The notes under the pieces were generated by a model that ran no database searches, was not told where the DNA came from, and was given only the letters and a program-made list of their open reading frames with translations. From Protea cynaroides (Eukaryota > Streptophyta > Magnoliopsida > Proteales > Proteaceae), in contig CM053267.1 in the NCBI GenBank assembly GCA_028583415.1, positions 39,415,834 through 39,479,833 on the forward strand: DNA of 64,000 nt, written 5' to 3'. Both the position numbers and the translations under genes were made by a program. Positions 10,690-22,480 of this stretch are shown in pieces; within the stretch, counting starts at the first letter, position 1, and each line of letters starts with the position of its first letter.

Positions 10690-12783
10690 ATTTCTAAAAT
10701 AGGAAAAAAAAAAAAAAAAAACCTCCATCCAGTTTTTTTTTTTTTGGCTGATGTCTTACAAGAGCAAAGAAAATACAAAAGATTTGATTAGCCCCTCCCA
10801 AAAAAAAAAAATAAAAAAAAATAAAAGGGAATTTCAAAATCCAGTAGGTGGGTTCCATTTAAAAGAGAAAAAACATAGAGACCCATAAATATGATACAAC
10901 TGTTAATTTTATAATCATATTTTACAAAAGAGATTCTCTAAAGCTATACTCAGAACATACTAAATTCTTTTAATTCTTTTTTTTGTTAAGTAAAATTTTT
11001 TAATTCTTGTTTGTGTAATCCAGAAAAGTTTTCGCTGTTTTTGCGGCATGGGTAGGGTTCGAGAAACAATTGCATGTCATTAATACAAGATTTGGAAGAA
11101 CTTATCCATAAAAATTAACTTAATGTCCATAAAATTAATATGGGATTGTAATAGTTTCTTTTTCTTTTAATTCTTTTTTTTTTAAAGTAAATTCTTTAAT
11201 TCTTGTTTGTGTTATCCAGAAAAGCCTTCGCTGTTCCTATGGCAAGGATAGGGTTCGAGAAATGGTTGCATTAATACAAGATTAGAAAGAATCCATCCGT
11301 AAAAATCGACATAACGTCCATAACATTAATATGGGATTGTAACAGTTCCTTTTTCTTTTCTATCTTTTTCTCTTTCTATATAGATTTGAATCCATTATGA
11401 TCTTTGACTCAGAGGTGTTTCCCTTGGGTTTGATGAGGGCTGGAAGGGGAGAGTTCTCCCTGCCTCTTCCTCTTGCCACTCAGTTCTTTAATATTAATTG
11501 TCATTTGTTAGTATTTTTCAATCAAGCATTCAAAAAAGATAAGTAAATGAGTATTCAATGGGTTCTCAACTAAATTCAGGAAGCAAGTTTTAAATTTGGA
11601 TGAGAAGAAGGTGTAGGTACTCCGATTGAAGATTCTCACTTTTGAGGATAAACGAATTTAATTTGGGTGTGAAAAATCAATCAACAAAAAAATTTAAGCC
11701 CTATTTGGTATGTATTATAGAATTAGTTATATAATATATTATGACATATGTAGTTGTTTGATATGATTTATAGTATTTATTTATATTTAAAATAAATTGA
11801 TATAAATAAATAAAATCCATTCATAGAGATTTCTAACCAAAAAAAAAAAAAAAAAAATCCTTCTATGTAGAGTTTTTTTTTTTTGGCTTTTGGTGCCTTA
11901 CAAGAGTAAAGAAAATACAAGAGATTTGATTGGACCCCCAAAAAAAATTCAAAAGGTAATTTCAAAATCCAGTAGGTGGGTTCCATTTAAAAGAGAAAAA
12001 ACATAGAGACCCATAAATATGATACAACTGGTAATTCTATAATCATATTTTACAAAAGAGATTCTCTAAAGCTATATCGAACATATCAAATTCTTTTAAT
12101 TCTTTTTTTTTAAAGTAAATTCTTTTAATTCTTGTTTGTGTTATCCAGAAAAGTTTTCGCTGTTTTTGTGGCGAGGATAAGGTCCGAGAAACGGTTACAT
12201 GTCATTAATACAAAATTTGGAAGAATTCATATGTAAAAATCGGCTTAGCCATCATAAAATTAATATGGGATTGTAACAATTTCTTTTTCTTTTCTACGTT
12301 CTTCTCTTTCTATATAGATTTGAACCCATCATTGTCTTTTAATTCTGTGGTGTTTCCCTTGGGTTTGGTGAGGACCGGAGGGGGGTAGGTCTCCCTACCT
12401 CTTCTTGTCGCTCAACTCTTTAATACCCATTGTCACTTGTTAGTATTTTTCAATCAAACATTCAAAAAAGAAAGTAAATGAGTATTAAGTGGGTTCTCCA
12501 TTGAGTTCATGAAGCAAGCTTGGGACTTGGATGAGATGGAGTAGGCACTCAGTTTGAAGATTCTGATTTTTGAGGATAAGTGAATTCAATTCATGTGTGA
12601 AAAATCAATCAACAAAGAAACTTAGGCTGTCTTTGATATGTATAATAGAGTCTTGTTTGTGTTATCCAGAACAGTTTTCACTGTTTTTGTGGCGAGGGTT
12701 GGGTTCGAGGAACGGTTGCATGTCATTAATACAAAATTTAGAAGAATTTATCCATAAAAATCGACTTAACGTCCATAAAATTA
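10690..12783 (+). repeat. Direct-repeat array (about 0.6-1.1 kb units), left part
   Basis: Related units follow each other. A 290-bp block with A- and T-runs (about 10,700-10,990) recurs at about 11,840-12,120. A second module beginning TTCTTGTTTGTGTTATCCAG and running through GCATGTCATTAATACAA, a poly-pyrimidine stretch and TGTTTCCCTTGGGTTTG recurs near 10,998, 11,200, 12,130 and 12,645. No coding capacity or transposase-like ORF is visible. The class (satellite-like or derived from a decayed element) is unknown. The array continues after the MULE at 16,165. Confidence 0.7.
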
Positions 12784-13082
12784 GTGAAAAAGACAGTTAC
12801 CTCCCTTGTACTATAGCTTAATGACAATTGACCCCTAAAGTTTCAGAAAAAGACAAACGGTCTCAATTTCTAACGGTGTTAAAGTTATAATTTTTGTAGA
12901 CAACTCTATCCCTGAACAGAGTTCAAATTTTCAATCATATGCTATTTTTAAAAGAATCTCACATGGATTCCATGCTCAAGATAGCAAAGTTCCCAGCAAG
13001 AATTTTCGACCTGGATTCAATCTTTGTTTCTAGTGAACATTAAAAGACTAGAATGGTCAAAGAGGGACTGAATCTTCTTGTA

Positions 13083-13232
13083 GATTTGTTGGAGCTTCTT
13101 CTACATTGGTTGACAAACACACTGAGAAAACTCTAGAAAATCCTACTGAGGTCATGGAGAGAGGATCTAAGGCCCTAAAAGATGGCGATTACACTGAGGC
13201 AGCTGAATGTTTCAGTCGTACCATCTAGATCA
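13083..13232 (+). pseudogene. NASP-like TPR histone-chaperone gene fragment inside MULE copy A
   Basis: After a pyrimidine-AG site (TCTTCTTGTAG) about 50 codons read in frame, including EVMERGSKALKDGDYTEAAE then CFSRTI, a stop and IR, ending at a GT donor-like site. This matches the first TPR exon of plant NASP-type (SIM3/Hif1-related) H3-H4 chaperones, whose typical text is a Lys-Glu-Asn/Gly-rich helix followed by EAAxCFSRALEIR. The Glu codon of the usual EIR is a TAG stop. This is an exon with parts of both flanking introns, captured by the transposon. Confidence rests on motif recognition, not a search. Confidence 0.6.
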
Positions 13233-13737
13233 GGTTCTTTTCTCCTCTTTCTACAATTCTATGGACCATTGTTCCATGGTCATCATGGAGGAGCAGCAAC
13301 AAGAAACCGGAGCTTGATCGGCAGATGAGCAAGGTAACAAGGATCAACGTATAAAAATGAATATAAAAATGAATAATAAAGAAAGAAGAACAGAAGCCAT
13401 GATTAAAGCTTCAAACTACAGAAACCCAGGAGCACATAACAGCACATATTAATAGCATCCCCCTGAAACCAAAGTGTCCAAGGCGAGGTTTGAAATTTCT
13501 AAAAATCTCCGAATTTCTTTAGAAGGTTCAAACGAAATAGAATCAGAAATGAAATTAGGGTTTCTCCAACTTACCAAGAGAATCATCAGCAAGATTCTTA
13601 TGGAAAATGAAAGAAGAAATTTGCAGAAATGGCAAGAATGAAGTCCTAATTTCCAAAAGGTTAATTTGGTTATTAAGGAAAAATTGGTCTCCCACCGTTA
13701 GTATCTAATGGAATATTCCTAACGGCATGGGTTCATT

Positions 13738-16055
13738 TGTAAGACCCGTACCAAACTAATCGGTCTTACTACCTTGTACCAGGTCTACCTATCATGGTCG
13801 AGTCACATGGACCAAATGCGTGAAGGAAATCACAAATCAGGTACGAAATTGACCCAAAAACAATAAAATGGAGGGTAGGGTCGCATGTTTTAAACAGGTA
13901 GGGTCGACCCCACCTCAGCAGGGTCCAACCCATGACTTTTGAGTCCTAGGGTCGAATGACTTGAGATCCTAGGGTCGACGGATTCTGCGACCGTAGGATC
14001 GACCCTAGGCAAACTGATAGAAACCGAAAATTAAGAAACTTTCCTAATTCAAAGGGAACCTTTCCTAAACTCGTTGGGACGTATTTTGGGAGGTTTTTCT
14101 CTATAAATAGGACGTCACTTAGACTCTTTTACTCATTTTGAAACCCTAATTGAAAGTGAGAGAAAAAAAAAGAAGAAAAATTGGAGAAGAAGATTAAGGA
14201 GAAGAATTTCAGATGAATCTTTGAATTCAGCAAGACTAAGGTATGAAATCATTCTCCATAAATTGTGTAAGACCCTAGAATAGCATATAAAGATGATAGG
14301 ATCTAGGAGAAACCCAAATCAACCATCCATGGGAAGGTTTCAATGAAATCCATGGAAGGAATCATGGAAAACAAGGTAAAGGAAGTAACTTGAAGTTTTA
14401 AGTCATAGAACAATTATAGAATAGACCATGAAAGTAAGCCAAATGATCCAAACATGAAAGAGTGAACTGTAGGATCAAAAGTAGACTCAAATTACATATG
14501 TTCGCACTTAGGGTCGACTAATAACGACCCTATCAGACTACAAGATCGACCCCTAGCTCTCGGAAAGTCCAGGGAAGCTATGGTCGCACCTAGGGTCGAT
14601 GGATTACCAACCCTATGATCGACCCTATACCCTGGGGTCTCACATCTTGCGACCCATCCTGCGACCCTAACTTTACAGCAAGCTTAAAACTGTTGGAATG
14701 AATTCTAATTAAAATCTCTCGACTTGTTAGATTTTTCTATTGATATAAAGGTGATTCTTAAAGCTTGAAAGATGATCTACACTCAAGTAAATGTGAGGGA
14801 ACAAGACCTAAACTAATTGGCTAATAATAAATCGTTTTTGTTTATTGAGTCCAATCCCATGTATGATTCTATGATTGTATGATTATAATGTGCATATCAC
14901 ATGTCATCTACTATTCCTGTTATTACTGATCATGCATATTTAATTCTGTTTATTTACAACGTGATGTTGATGATGATGCTAGGAATAGACATGTGAATGT
15001 TTGTGTGTGATTAGTATATTTGATGTGAGTGGGGCATCAGAGGAAGTGTGATGCAGTGCGGTCCTAAGCACTTTAGTCCTATCTCTACTCAAGTCTTGTC
15101 CACTAACATCGTCGTATCGTCATTATCTTAGCAGAACTATTACGTCGTAAGACATCAGGGGAGGTGGTCTCGGACCGTGTAGTCTTCGACTCTGTCAGGG
15201 GACCTTAGCTCTATCTCTATGGACGTATTGAGGGATGCTGGGGTGAGACCTTGGATACACTGTTTGACATTAAGATTGGTTAGTTACGATCCCAATTTAC
15301 AAGCCCTCACCAATAGGGACTTATGTGTTGGTATGGGTAGAGCATCAGGGGAAGTGTGATGTGGTGCGGTCCTAAGCACTTTAGCTCTATCTTTATCCCA
15401 TGGTGGGTGCATGTGGGGGCGGCGATGGTGTTTGATCCGTTGAGCGATTCCACATACTCGTGTATAGAGGTGCGACGGCCTCCAAACCTTTCTATAGCAC
15501 ATTGCAACCTTATATACCAGACCACATATATGAATTGAATGCATGCATATGTTTGTTGTATTATTTTGTTTGCTCACTGAGCCATGATGTGTGCTCACCC
15601 TTTCGAATTCGAATATTTTTAGTTGATGATGCAGGTACGACTGTGGAAGATTACATGAATGCTCCCGCATACGGGCACATTGCTGCAATGGATGCTGAAG
15701 ATATAGTGGAGACGCATGACTCATCATGTGAGTGCAACGACTCATCATATGAGTGCAACTCATGCGTTTTCAATTAGATTTTTATTTGAACTATTAAGGA
15801 AATGTAATTTGATATTTTATTTATTTATGTCTCTGTTGATACAACATAATTGGATATTTTATTTATAATTATCACATTTAGATTCTCAGTTCATTTAATA
15901 TTAAGACTTCCGCTATTATGTATTTATTCTGATTATGATTGTGGATGTGTATGATTTAAGCTAAATGACACAGCCTTTTTGAGATCCTGATTGAACCGTT
16001 GGTTTATTAGCGGTTCATCACACCGTTTTGAATAGTGCGAAATTGAGGTATGACA
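13738..16055. mobile_element. Solo LTR (2.3 kb), probably Ty3/gypsy, nested in MULE copy A
   Basis: The segment begins TGTAAGACC and ends GGTATGACA (TG...CA). It is flanked by a 5-bp duplication TCATT/CCATT (13733-13737, 16056-16060; one mismatch). The undisturbed site CCATTTGTAC exists in MULE copy B, which proves the boundaries. A TATA box lies at about 14,101-14,108 (TATAAATA), and a motif containing AAGTGTGATG and CGGTCCTAAGCACTTTAG occurs twice (near 15,045 and 15,355). No gag-pol lies between the ends, so it is one LTR left by recombination. The length and the TATA-R layout suggest a Del/Tekay-type chromovirus, which is inference. The antisense 159-codon ORF at 15284-15763 is not taken as a gene. 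Confidence 0.75.
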
Positions 16056-16164
16056 CCATTTGTACTTTAGTAGTGTTTCTAAGGGAAGTAATTGTCTTTT
16101 CCTGAAACGTTAAGGGGCAACTGTCATTAAGGTATAGTACAGGAGAGGTAACTGTCTTTTTCCC

Positions 16165-17275
16165 ATAAAATTAATATGGGATTGTAACGGTTTCTTTTTT
16201 TTTGTTGTCTTCTTTTCTTTCTCTCTTTCTTTCTTTTTCTATAGATGGATTCTATATAGATTTGAACCCATCATGATCTTTTAATTCTGATGTATTTCCC
16301 CTTGGGTTTGGTGAGGACTGAAAGGGGATAGTTCTCCCTGCCTTTTTCTCTTATCGCTCAGTTCTTTAATGGTGATTGTCACTCGTTAGTATTTTTCAAT
16401 CAAACATCTAAAAAATTCAAGTAAATGAGTGTTTAGTGGGTTCTCCACTGAACTCATGAAGCAAGCTTGCAAGCTTGGGACTTGGATGAGAAGAAGGTGT
16501 AGGTACTCAGTTTGAAGATTCTGACTTTTGAGGATAAGTGAATCCAATTCAGCTATGAAAAATTAAGCAACAAAGAAACTTAGGCTCTTTTTTATATTTA
16601 TTATAGATTCTTGTTTGTGTATTCGGAACAGTTTTTGCTGTTTTTGTGGCAAGGGTAGGGTTCAAGAAACACTTGCATGTCATTAATACAAAATTTGGAT
16701 GAATCCATCCGTAAAAATCGACTTAACATCCATAAAATTAATATGGGATTGTAACAATTTCTTTTTCTTTTCATTCTTCTTCTATTTTTCTCTTTCTCTC
16801 TTATTTTATTTTATTTTATTTTTATTTTATATATATATAGATGGATTCTATATAGATTCGAACCCATCATGATCTTTTACTTTTGAGGTGTTTCCCTTGG
16901 GGTTGGTGAGGACTGGAAAGGGATAGGTCTCCCTACCTCTTTTTCTTGTCGCTCAGTTCTTTAATGTTTATTGTCACTTGTTAGTATTTTTCAATCAAAC
17001 ATTCCAAAAAGATAAGTAAATGAGTATTCGATGGGACTTGGACGAGGTGTAGGTACTCAGTTTGAAGATTTTGATTTTTGAAGATTAGTGAACTTTTGAG
17101 GATAAATGAATCCAATTCAGGTGTGAAAAATCAATCAACAAAGAAATTTAGACTCTTTTTGATATGTATTATTGAATTAGTTATATGATATATTATGACA
17201 TATATAGTTGTTTGGTATGATTTATGGTACTTATTTGTATTTAAAATAAATTGATATAATCGAAAATCTATAAAT
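16165..17275 (+). repeat. Direct-repeat array, continuation right of MULE copy A
   Basis: Two further array units follow, starting at about 16,165 and 16,613, with the same TTCTTGTTTGTGT...TGTTTCCC modules as 10.7-12.8 kb. They match 24,476-25,553 almost base for base, including a (TTTTA)n tract near 16,800-16,825. Nothing coding is seen. Confidence 0.75.
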
Positions 17276-17922
17276 AGATTAAAAGGCGTTTATTATTATC
17301 GTGATAATCTATTATTACTTATTTAGATCTAGTGATATTAAACAATTAATATTTATGATTTATAATTTATGATAATAAATTATTTATTAGAAATAATAAA
17401 TAATTTATAAATATAAATATAAATTATACAAAAAAAAAAACTTAAATAATGGATTTGCAAAATTGCAGGGAAACAGTTTTTAATACTGAAAGGGAGTCAA
17501 TTAAAGCCAAATAGAGAAAAAAAAAATTTAGGAATTCTAAAATAAACCCCAAACAAAACTGATATGTTGAGAGAAATAAATCGTCATCATGTATCAATTC
17601 ACCTTCTACAATTGGAAATCAATTGCCAACATGTGTCATCCAATCATAAGCTTAAGCAGCAAGTGGAGCAAGAGGCTGTGGAGGTGGTGAAGGCCTTCAA
17701 GGGTGGAGGAAATATAGGGGATTTGGGGAAATAGATTTTTTGTTATTTATTTTTTTTTAATTTTTTTATTTAGTACATCATAATCCATATATCGCAAGAG
17801 AGGAATGTAAGACTCTTTACTAACAAATCGAAATAGAGAAACTATCATCATGCTCATTAAGGCGGAGATTCAAGCTAGATGTCAATCTATTAAATGGCAT
17901 GTTCGGATCACACTCAACATGT
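17276..17922. other. A/T-rich spacer without gene
   Basis: Very A/T-rich (especially 17,290-17,440), with no ORF or repeat family recognised. Its right end holds the left target-site copy of the SINE. Confidence 0.5.
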
Positions 17923-18176
17923 GAACTTTAAGGGATAATTCTCAGAAAGTGAAAGGTTCTGAGTTCAATTCCTCTTAGTGCATGGAGGCCATTCACTTGG
18001 GGTGTTAATAAGTAATTTTTCTTTCCTATTTTAGGTGCAAGTGGAACGGTTCTCATTGAACCTAGAAATGACCTGGTCCATGGGTGTGGGGTTAGTATAG
18101 GCCTGCGGAACTTGTCATATCAAAGGTCTGGATACCTGCTGTTAGCCAAAAAAAAAAAAAAAAAAAAAAAAAACCC
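17923..18176 (+). mobile_element. SINE-like retroposon with poly(A) tail
   Basis: A 250-bp unit ends in a run of about 26 A. It is bracketed by a perfect 10-bp direct repeat CTCAACATGT (17913-17922 and 18177-18186). Near its 5' end GGTTCTGAGTTCAATTCC resembles the B-box of an RNA polymerase III promoter (tRNA T-arm). Tail, target-site duplication, size and B-box together fit a tRNA-derived SINE. No family name is assigned. Confidence 0.7.
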
Positions 18177-18186
18177 CTCAACATGT

Positions 18187-19645
18187 AATACTTATATCCT
18201 AAACAATTGGAATGCAATTATTGTAATATCCGGCATGTCTCTATTGTAGCTGCTGGTTCTTTTTTAGTTTGTTTCTTCTTTGTTCTATGGAGCTTACCTT
18301 TGGAATTTGTTCCTCTTGTTTTTCTGGCTCCCTTACTTGGTTGGGTAGCTTGTTGTGTTCTTTTTTTATAGGGATCAATAATTTTTTAATTATCTTAAAA
18401 AAAAATTGGCAACAAAGGGAAAAAGAAAGAGAAGAGATACTGTAATTGAAAACACCCAGAATGCATTCTAAGAATGTATACCAAATGAACTTAAGTTTCA
18501 ACCATTGGGAGCAAATAAAAACAAAAGAACTTAGGTTTCAGTTTATTTAATCATCAAGTAAATTATGTGAGAGGGTGTGGAAAAACCCAAAGTATCATGG
18601 GAATTTTTCAAAAAGTTTTTTTTTACCAATTTAATAATCCAAACAGTCTTTCAATGATTCCAAAAAAAAAAAAAAAAAAAAAAAAAGACCCAATCGATAT
18701 GGAGTTCACTCGATTGGTTTCAATTGAGCCCGGTCTCACACAACTAGACTTTAAATTAGAAAAAAAATTTAAACAGGGACAAACCTTGTTGTAACAAAGG
18801 TTGATGGAAAAAATGCTTTTTTTCCTGCCTTTTTAAGTATAATACAATTTGTTTTTTAATGAGGTTATATTTTATCATTTCTTATTTTTTTTTGCCAAAA
18901 AATAAATAGAATAATAGTTTTGATAATGTCAATGATGAATCATTGAACTTGAAAATCATATTTTTCCTTTACTTTAAATAAATTTTGAGAATAAGAGTAG
19001 GGTGATCAAAAAAAAATATTACAACTACTTGGTTCCCCTCTTTGGTGAAACGAAGTTCACAACAACGATGCACTTTTTTATATAATATCTATCTTTGATC
19101 ATACGTTTAAAAACATCTACCATATGTTTAATTATCAATGATTTTTATTTTTCATCGTATGGTCGATCATGTCTATCCAGGTAGTCAACCATACACTTAG
19201 TTTTAAGTGTTTTTGAGTCTATTCACTTACCTGGTCTCGTGGTTTTTCTTCACACGATTGATTCACTTGATCCAACAATGATAGTAAGACCTAGCATGAC
19301 ATGGTTAGACCGATTAATAGAGTGCGAGTCTTACATACTACTATGTTGTTCATGTGTGATTGATAACATTTTGATTATCTTCTTATTGTCTATATGGTAA
19401 GCATTCGTTACAATTTTTTTTTACTACCTATTATCCTACTGCCACCCCTCTTGAACCATCATTCCTTTGGCCACTCAGTTGACTAAATCGAGATTTTTAT
19501 TTGTGCGAAGATATATATATATATATATTGTGTAACCCCACTACTTCCATATTCCTTTGCTTCTCTTTGAGCCTTATTTCTTTGGCGAACTGGTTGATTG
19601 AACCGGATGAAAATAGAACAATTAATTTTTGTTGCTTAGTTGTGT
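18187..19645. other. Intergenic, A/T-rich, no gene seen
   Basis: It holds a poly(A) tract at about 18,661-18,686 and an (AT)n tract at about 19,510-19,528. The short ORFs at 18241-18501 and 18567-18794 are low-complexity. No domain or transposon end was recognised. Confidence 0.5.
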
Positions 19646-20069
19646 TATTTAGTTATGATAATTGATTAAAAGTCTTCAGAAGTTCAGATCATTTCTGTGA
19701 AATTAAAAGGGATATCAAACTACTTTTTATGGGCTCAGACTATTAAAGCTTACATTTTCTTTAAAGAGAAACTATCATTGTTGCTTGATGATGCATCTGA
19801 CCATGATCCTAAGGATTCAGAATCTCTGAAGACATATAATACATGGTTTTGTGATAATTCCATGGTTCAAACTTGGTTATGGAATAGTATAGAGTTTTCT
19901 ATCTTACTTACTTTGATGTTTTATGATACTGCTAAAGCCATCTGGGCTAATTTAAAAGAAACCTATGGTCAAGATAATAATATTTCTAGGATTTATGACC
20001 TCTATGAGAGGATGTTTACTTATTCCATTGGTGACAAATCTTTGACTGATTACTATGGAGGCTTCAAAG
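19646..20069 (+). pseudogene. Truncated Ty1/copia gag fragment
   Basis: This fragment reads the N-terminal part of a copia gag (LKGISNYFLWAQTIKAY... DLYERMFTYSIGDKSL). It is nearly identical to the gag start at 25568 of the larger copia element. Similarity begins around TTTAGTTATGAT and breaks off at 20069, where a hAT fragment is joined. No LTR or pol remains. It is a relic of the same copia family. Confidence 0.8.
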
Positions 20070-20695
20070 ATCCAGTAACAGGACCGAGTCAGCCTAATAT
20101 AACCAGAACCCAGCCCAGACCGAGCCTTAATGGATAGGTTTTGGTCTGTGCTTGTAAAGATTGACACCGTTTCAGTCCAAACCAAAACTAGACCAGACTG
20201 ACCCGTTAAGAAACCCAAATTAGCCCTAATCGAATACCTAACCCGAACACCGGTAAGGCCCTTTAAGAAGCCCGAACTAGCCTGAATCGATTCTTTTTGC
20301 TACTCAAATAATAACCAATTGACCAAAGATTTAACGATTCTAACCAAATAAATGTAAATACGCAATCCATTATCCATGTTCAGATGCCCTTAAGATCAAT
20401 CAAAACTCAACCGCTTACAATTCTATTAAATTTATTGATAAAAATAAGAAAATAGTTATATAGCATGGGCCCGGTAAACCCGCTAAGCCCGAATCGAACC
20501 GAGCCAACCCGAAATTGGCCTGATAAGCCTAGCCCAATAACAGATTGACACCATACCAGCCCATTAGTTAACGTATCCAGCACAGCCCACCCCAGCCCGA
20601 ACCCTTAATAGACATGTTTTGGACTGAGCTTATAAAACTCGACACTGTTTTAGCTTGGACCGAAATCAAACCGGACCGGCCCGTTGACACCCTTA
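20070..20695 (+). mobile_element. hAT-type non-autonomous element, left end lost
   Basis: The sequence is the same family as the intact element at 60801-61442: GAACCCAGCCC...CCGAGCCTTAATGGA repeats in both halves and the terminal GACACCCTTA at 20686-20695. The left TAAGGGTGTC end and about 30 bp are missing where it abuts the copia gag fragment, so no target duplication can be read. Confidence 0.65.
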
Positions 20696-20795
20696 GATTG
20701 AACCCCCCGATTACACTCGGATGGCATGGCGATTAAACCCTCCTCTCCGATTCATATTTCCTGCGCCTCCACATGACAGCCTAACACCACTAACA

Positions 20796-21105
20796 TGTTA
20801 GGATCGAAACGCAAAAACACGAAGATTAACGTGGTTCAACACCCCATGGGGTGCTACGCATGCCCGGGAAAAAGAGATTCTTTATTGCCAATAAACCTCT
20901 ACCACTCTCCCCGAGGTGTCTCTAGTGCCTGGGCTGCCCCCTTTTCTTCTAGGGTTTTCCCACGGACAACATATATAGGAAACCCTAGCACCTAATCCCA
21001 CTACAATTATAAGTTTATCCATCAGCACCAGAGTTAATACGGCAATACAAGACAACTCTATTAATTGTGTGGACTCCACGAATCTAGACACAACCCGACA
21101 TAACA
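20796..21105. mobile_element. LTR-like segment (TGTTA...TAACA)
   Basis: A 310-bp segment has matching TGTTA/TAACA ends and an LTR-typical interior, including GAAGATTAACGTGGTTC. The flanking five bases do not match, so a target-site duplication is absent or lost. It may be a solo or truncated LTR. This is tentative. Confidence 0.35.
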
Positions 21106-21259
21106 GCGCCCCCGGCCCCCAAAAAATCCCAAACTTCTTCATCATCTCAATCTCATCCCCATCAACTTCCGCACCACCTGCAGCGTCGGAGGGAGCTTCT
21201 GACTACTTCTGCTGCTGCTCTCTCACAATGCAATTGACGAACTCTGATACAACTGCGGA

Positions 21260-21870
21260 TTGGAGATAGACCTCTATAGCTGAGAAAATTGTTCAGGAAT
21301 TTCTCCAGTAAGCCTGTTGGATTGGAGCTTCATAACCTGAAGTTGGCGAAGATTTCCCAACTCTTTCGACAATGGACCAGAGAGCTCATTTTGAGCAAGA
21401 TTCAACAGAGCTAATTTATGAAAGTAAGTTTCCCAGTTGTGGGGTAACAAACCTGGTCAATTTATTGTTATCGAGCTCGAGAAAAATCAAATTTAAAAGC
21501 ATTCCATCAGCCAGAGAAGCTATGGTACCATCAAGTGAATTGCTCTCCAGTCTCAATCGAATCAAACTCTGTGAAATGTTCGACGGAATCGGCCCTTCTA
21601 ATGAAATCTGAGACAGATCAACAGACTGCAAATTTGGTGATAACAAAATATCTGATGGGATTGAACCAATTAAGTTGTTTTAATTAAGGTCCAAAGTTCT
21701 CAAATATCTTGAACTACCAGAAGTAATATAGCCAGAAAAGTGATTCTGATAAGCAACAAACTGAGGGAGCGTGTTAGGATCACACCATTGCCATCACCAT
21801 CTGGCACAGAAGAGATAATCACACCAACAGCATTGCGACATGGAGATCGTCGCAGAATGAAGCCTCTCAT
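21260..21870 (-). pseudogene. Leucine-rich-repeat receptor-type gene fragment, broken
   Basis: Read on the minus strand, consecutive plant LRR repeats are visible: LRTLDLN then a stop then NNLIGSIPSDI, LQSVDLSQISLEGPIPSNI, LRLESNSLDGTIASL, LIFLELDNNKLTR and, after a frame change near 21,425, LALLNLAQNELSGPLS and LQVMKLQSNRLTGEIPEQF. These fit the LxxLxLxxNxLxGxIP consensus of receptor-like proteins. At least one in-frame stop (near 21,680) and one frameshift are present. No signal peptide, transmembrane segment or kinase is attached. It is a fragment without an apparent functional frame. Confidence 0.72.
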
Positions 21871-21944
21871 TCTCAAACATTACGTGTAAGCAATTGTAGT
21901 GAACAGATCCACGTGATCAAAGAATTCACATGCATTGGATGATC

Positions 21945-22165
21945 TGTCAAGGTGTAAGAAAGTAAGAAGTTGTAACTGTATTAGAAGGTACAGTTGTTAT
22001 AACCACATAGGTCTGTAACCGATTCAGTTCAGTCATAGAGAATCGTTGTTTCTGCAAAAGTTGTAAATGGTTATATAAGAATAACAGAAGGAAATAAAAG
22101 ATAAGCAATTACAATCTATCTTCTTCTTTCTTTTCCTGGAGTCGCTACACTCGAAGTAGCATAAC
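21945..22165. mobile_element. Possible LTR fragment
   Basis: The segment starts TGTCAAGG, has a TATA-like GGTTATATAAG near 22,070, a purine-rich AATAAAAG downstream and ends close to CATAACA at about 22,165. This resembles a short plant LTR, but there is no target duplication or partner LTR. Confidence 0.25.
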
Positions 22166-22480
22166 AGATACAGTCCTTACGGAGCAAGACTTCAAGCAAC
22201 GGTCAGTTGAACGATCACGGTCTTCTCTCTCGTCTTTGATCCCTGTCTCTCTTTCGATCTCACTCCCTCATGGGAGGTTCCGCTTTGCTTACTTGCTTGC
22301 TATGGTTCATTGGAATCATCTCGAGGTTTAAGTTGGTTTAGAATCCTGATAGATAAACAGAGATTGATTTTAAGATGGATACGAATTTGAAATACTTGAA
22401 TCCTTCATCTTCGTTGGCCTGATTTTCCATCATTTCTGTCACTTGGTTCATGTCTCTCTTTAATTATTAGCACATGGTTC

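Larger units (their letters stand above)
12784..16164. mobile_element. Non-autonomous Mutator-like element (Pack-MULE), copy A
   Basis: The ends are inverted repeats of about 70 bp: the left end reads GTGAAAAAGACAGTTACCTC and the right end, reversed, GGGAAAAAGACAGTTACCTC. It is flanked by the 9-bp direct repeat ATAAAATTA (12775-12783 and 16165-16173). A 9-bp duplication and long terminal repeats of this type are the signature of Mutator-like elements. No transposase is present. It carries a gene fragment (13083-13232) and a nested solo LTR (13738-16055); without that insertion it is about 1.06 kb. Copy B at 22943-24475 has the same ends and the same flanking 9-mer. Confidence 0.82.

Noticed and set aside
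12570..12821. Pair of similar 83-codon ORFs (also at 22729-22980)
   Set aside because: They are two copies of the repeat array running into the MULE end; similarity is due to segment duplication, not to coding constraint.
15284..15777. Overlapping ORFs of 159 and 105 codons on opposite strands
   Set aside because: They lie within the solo LTR, show no domain, and overlap each other; they are chance frames in LTR sequence.
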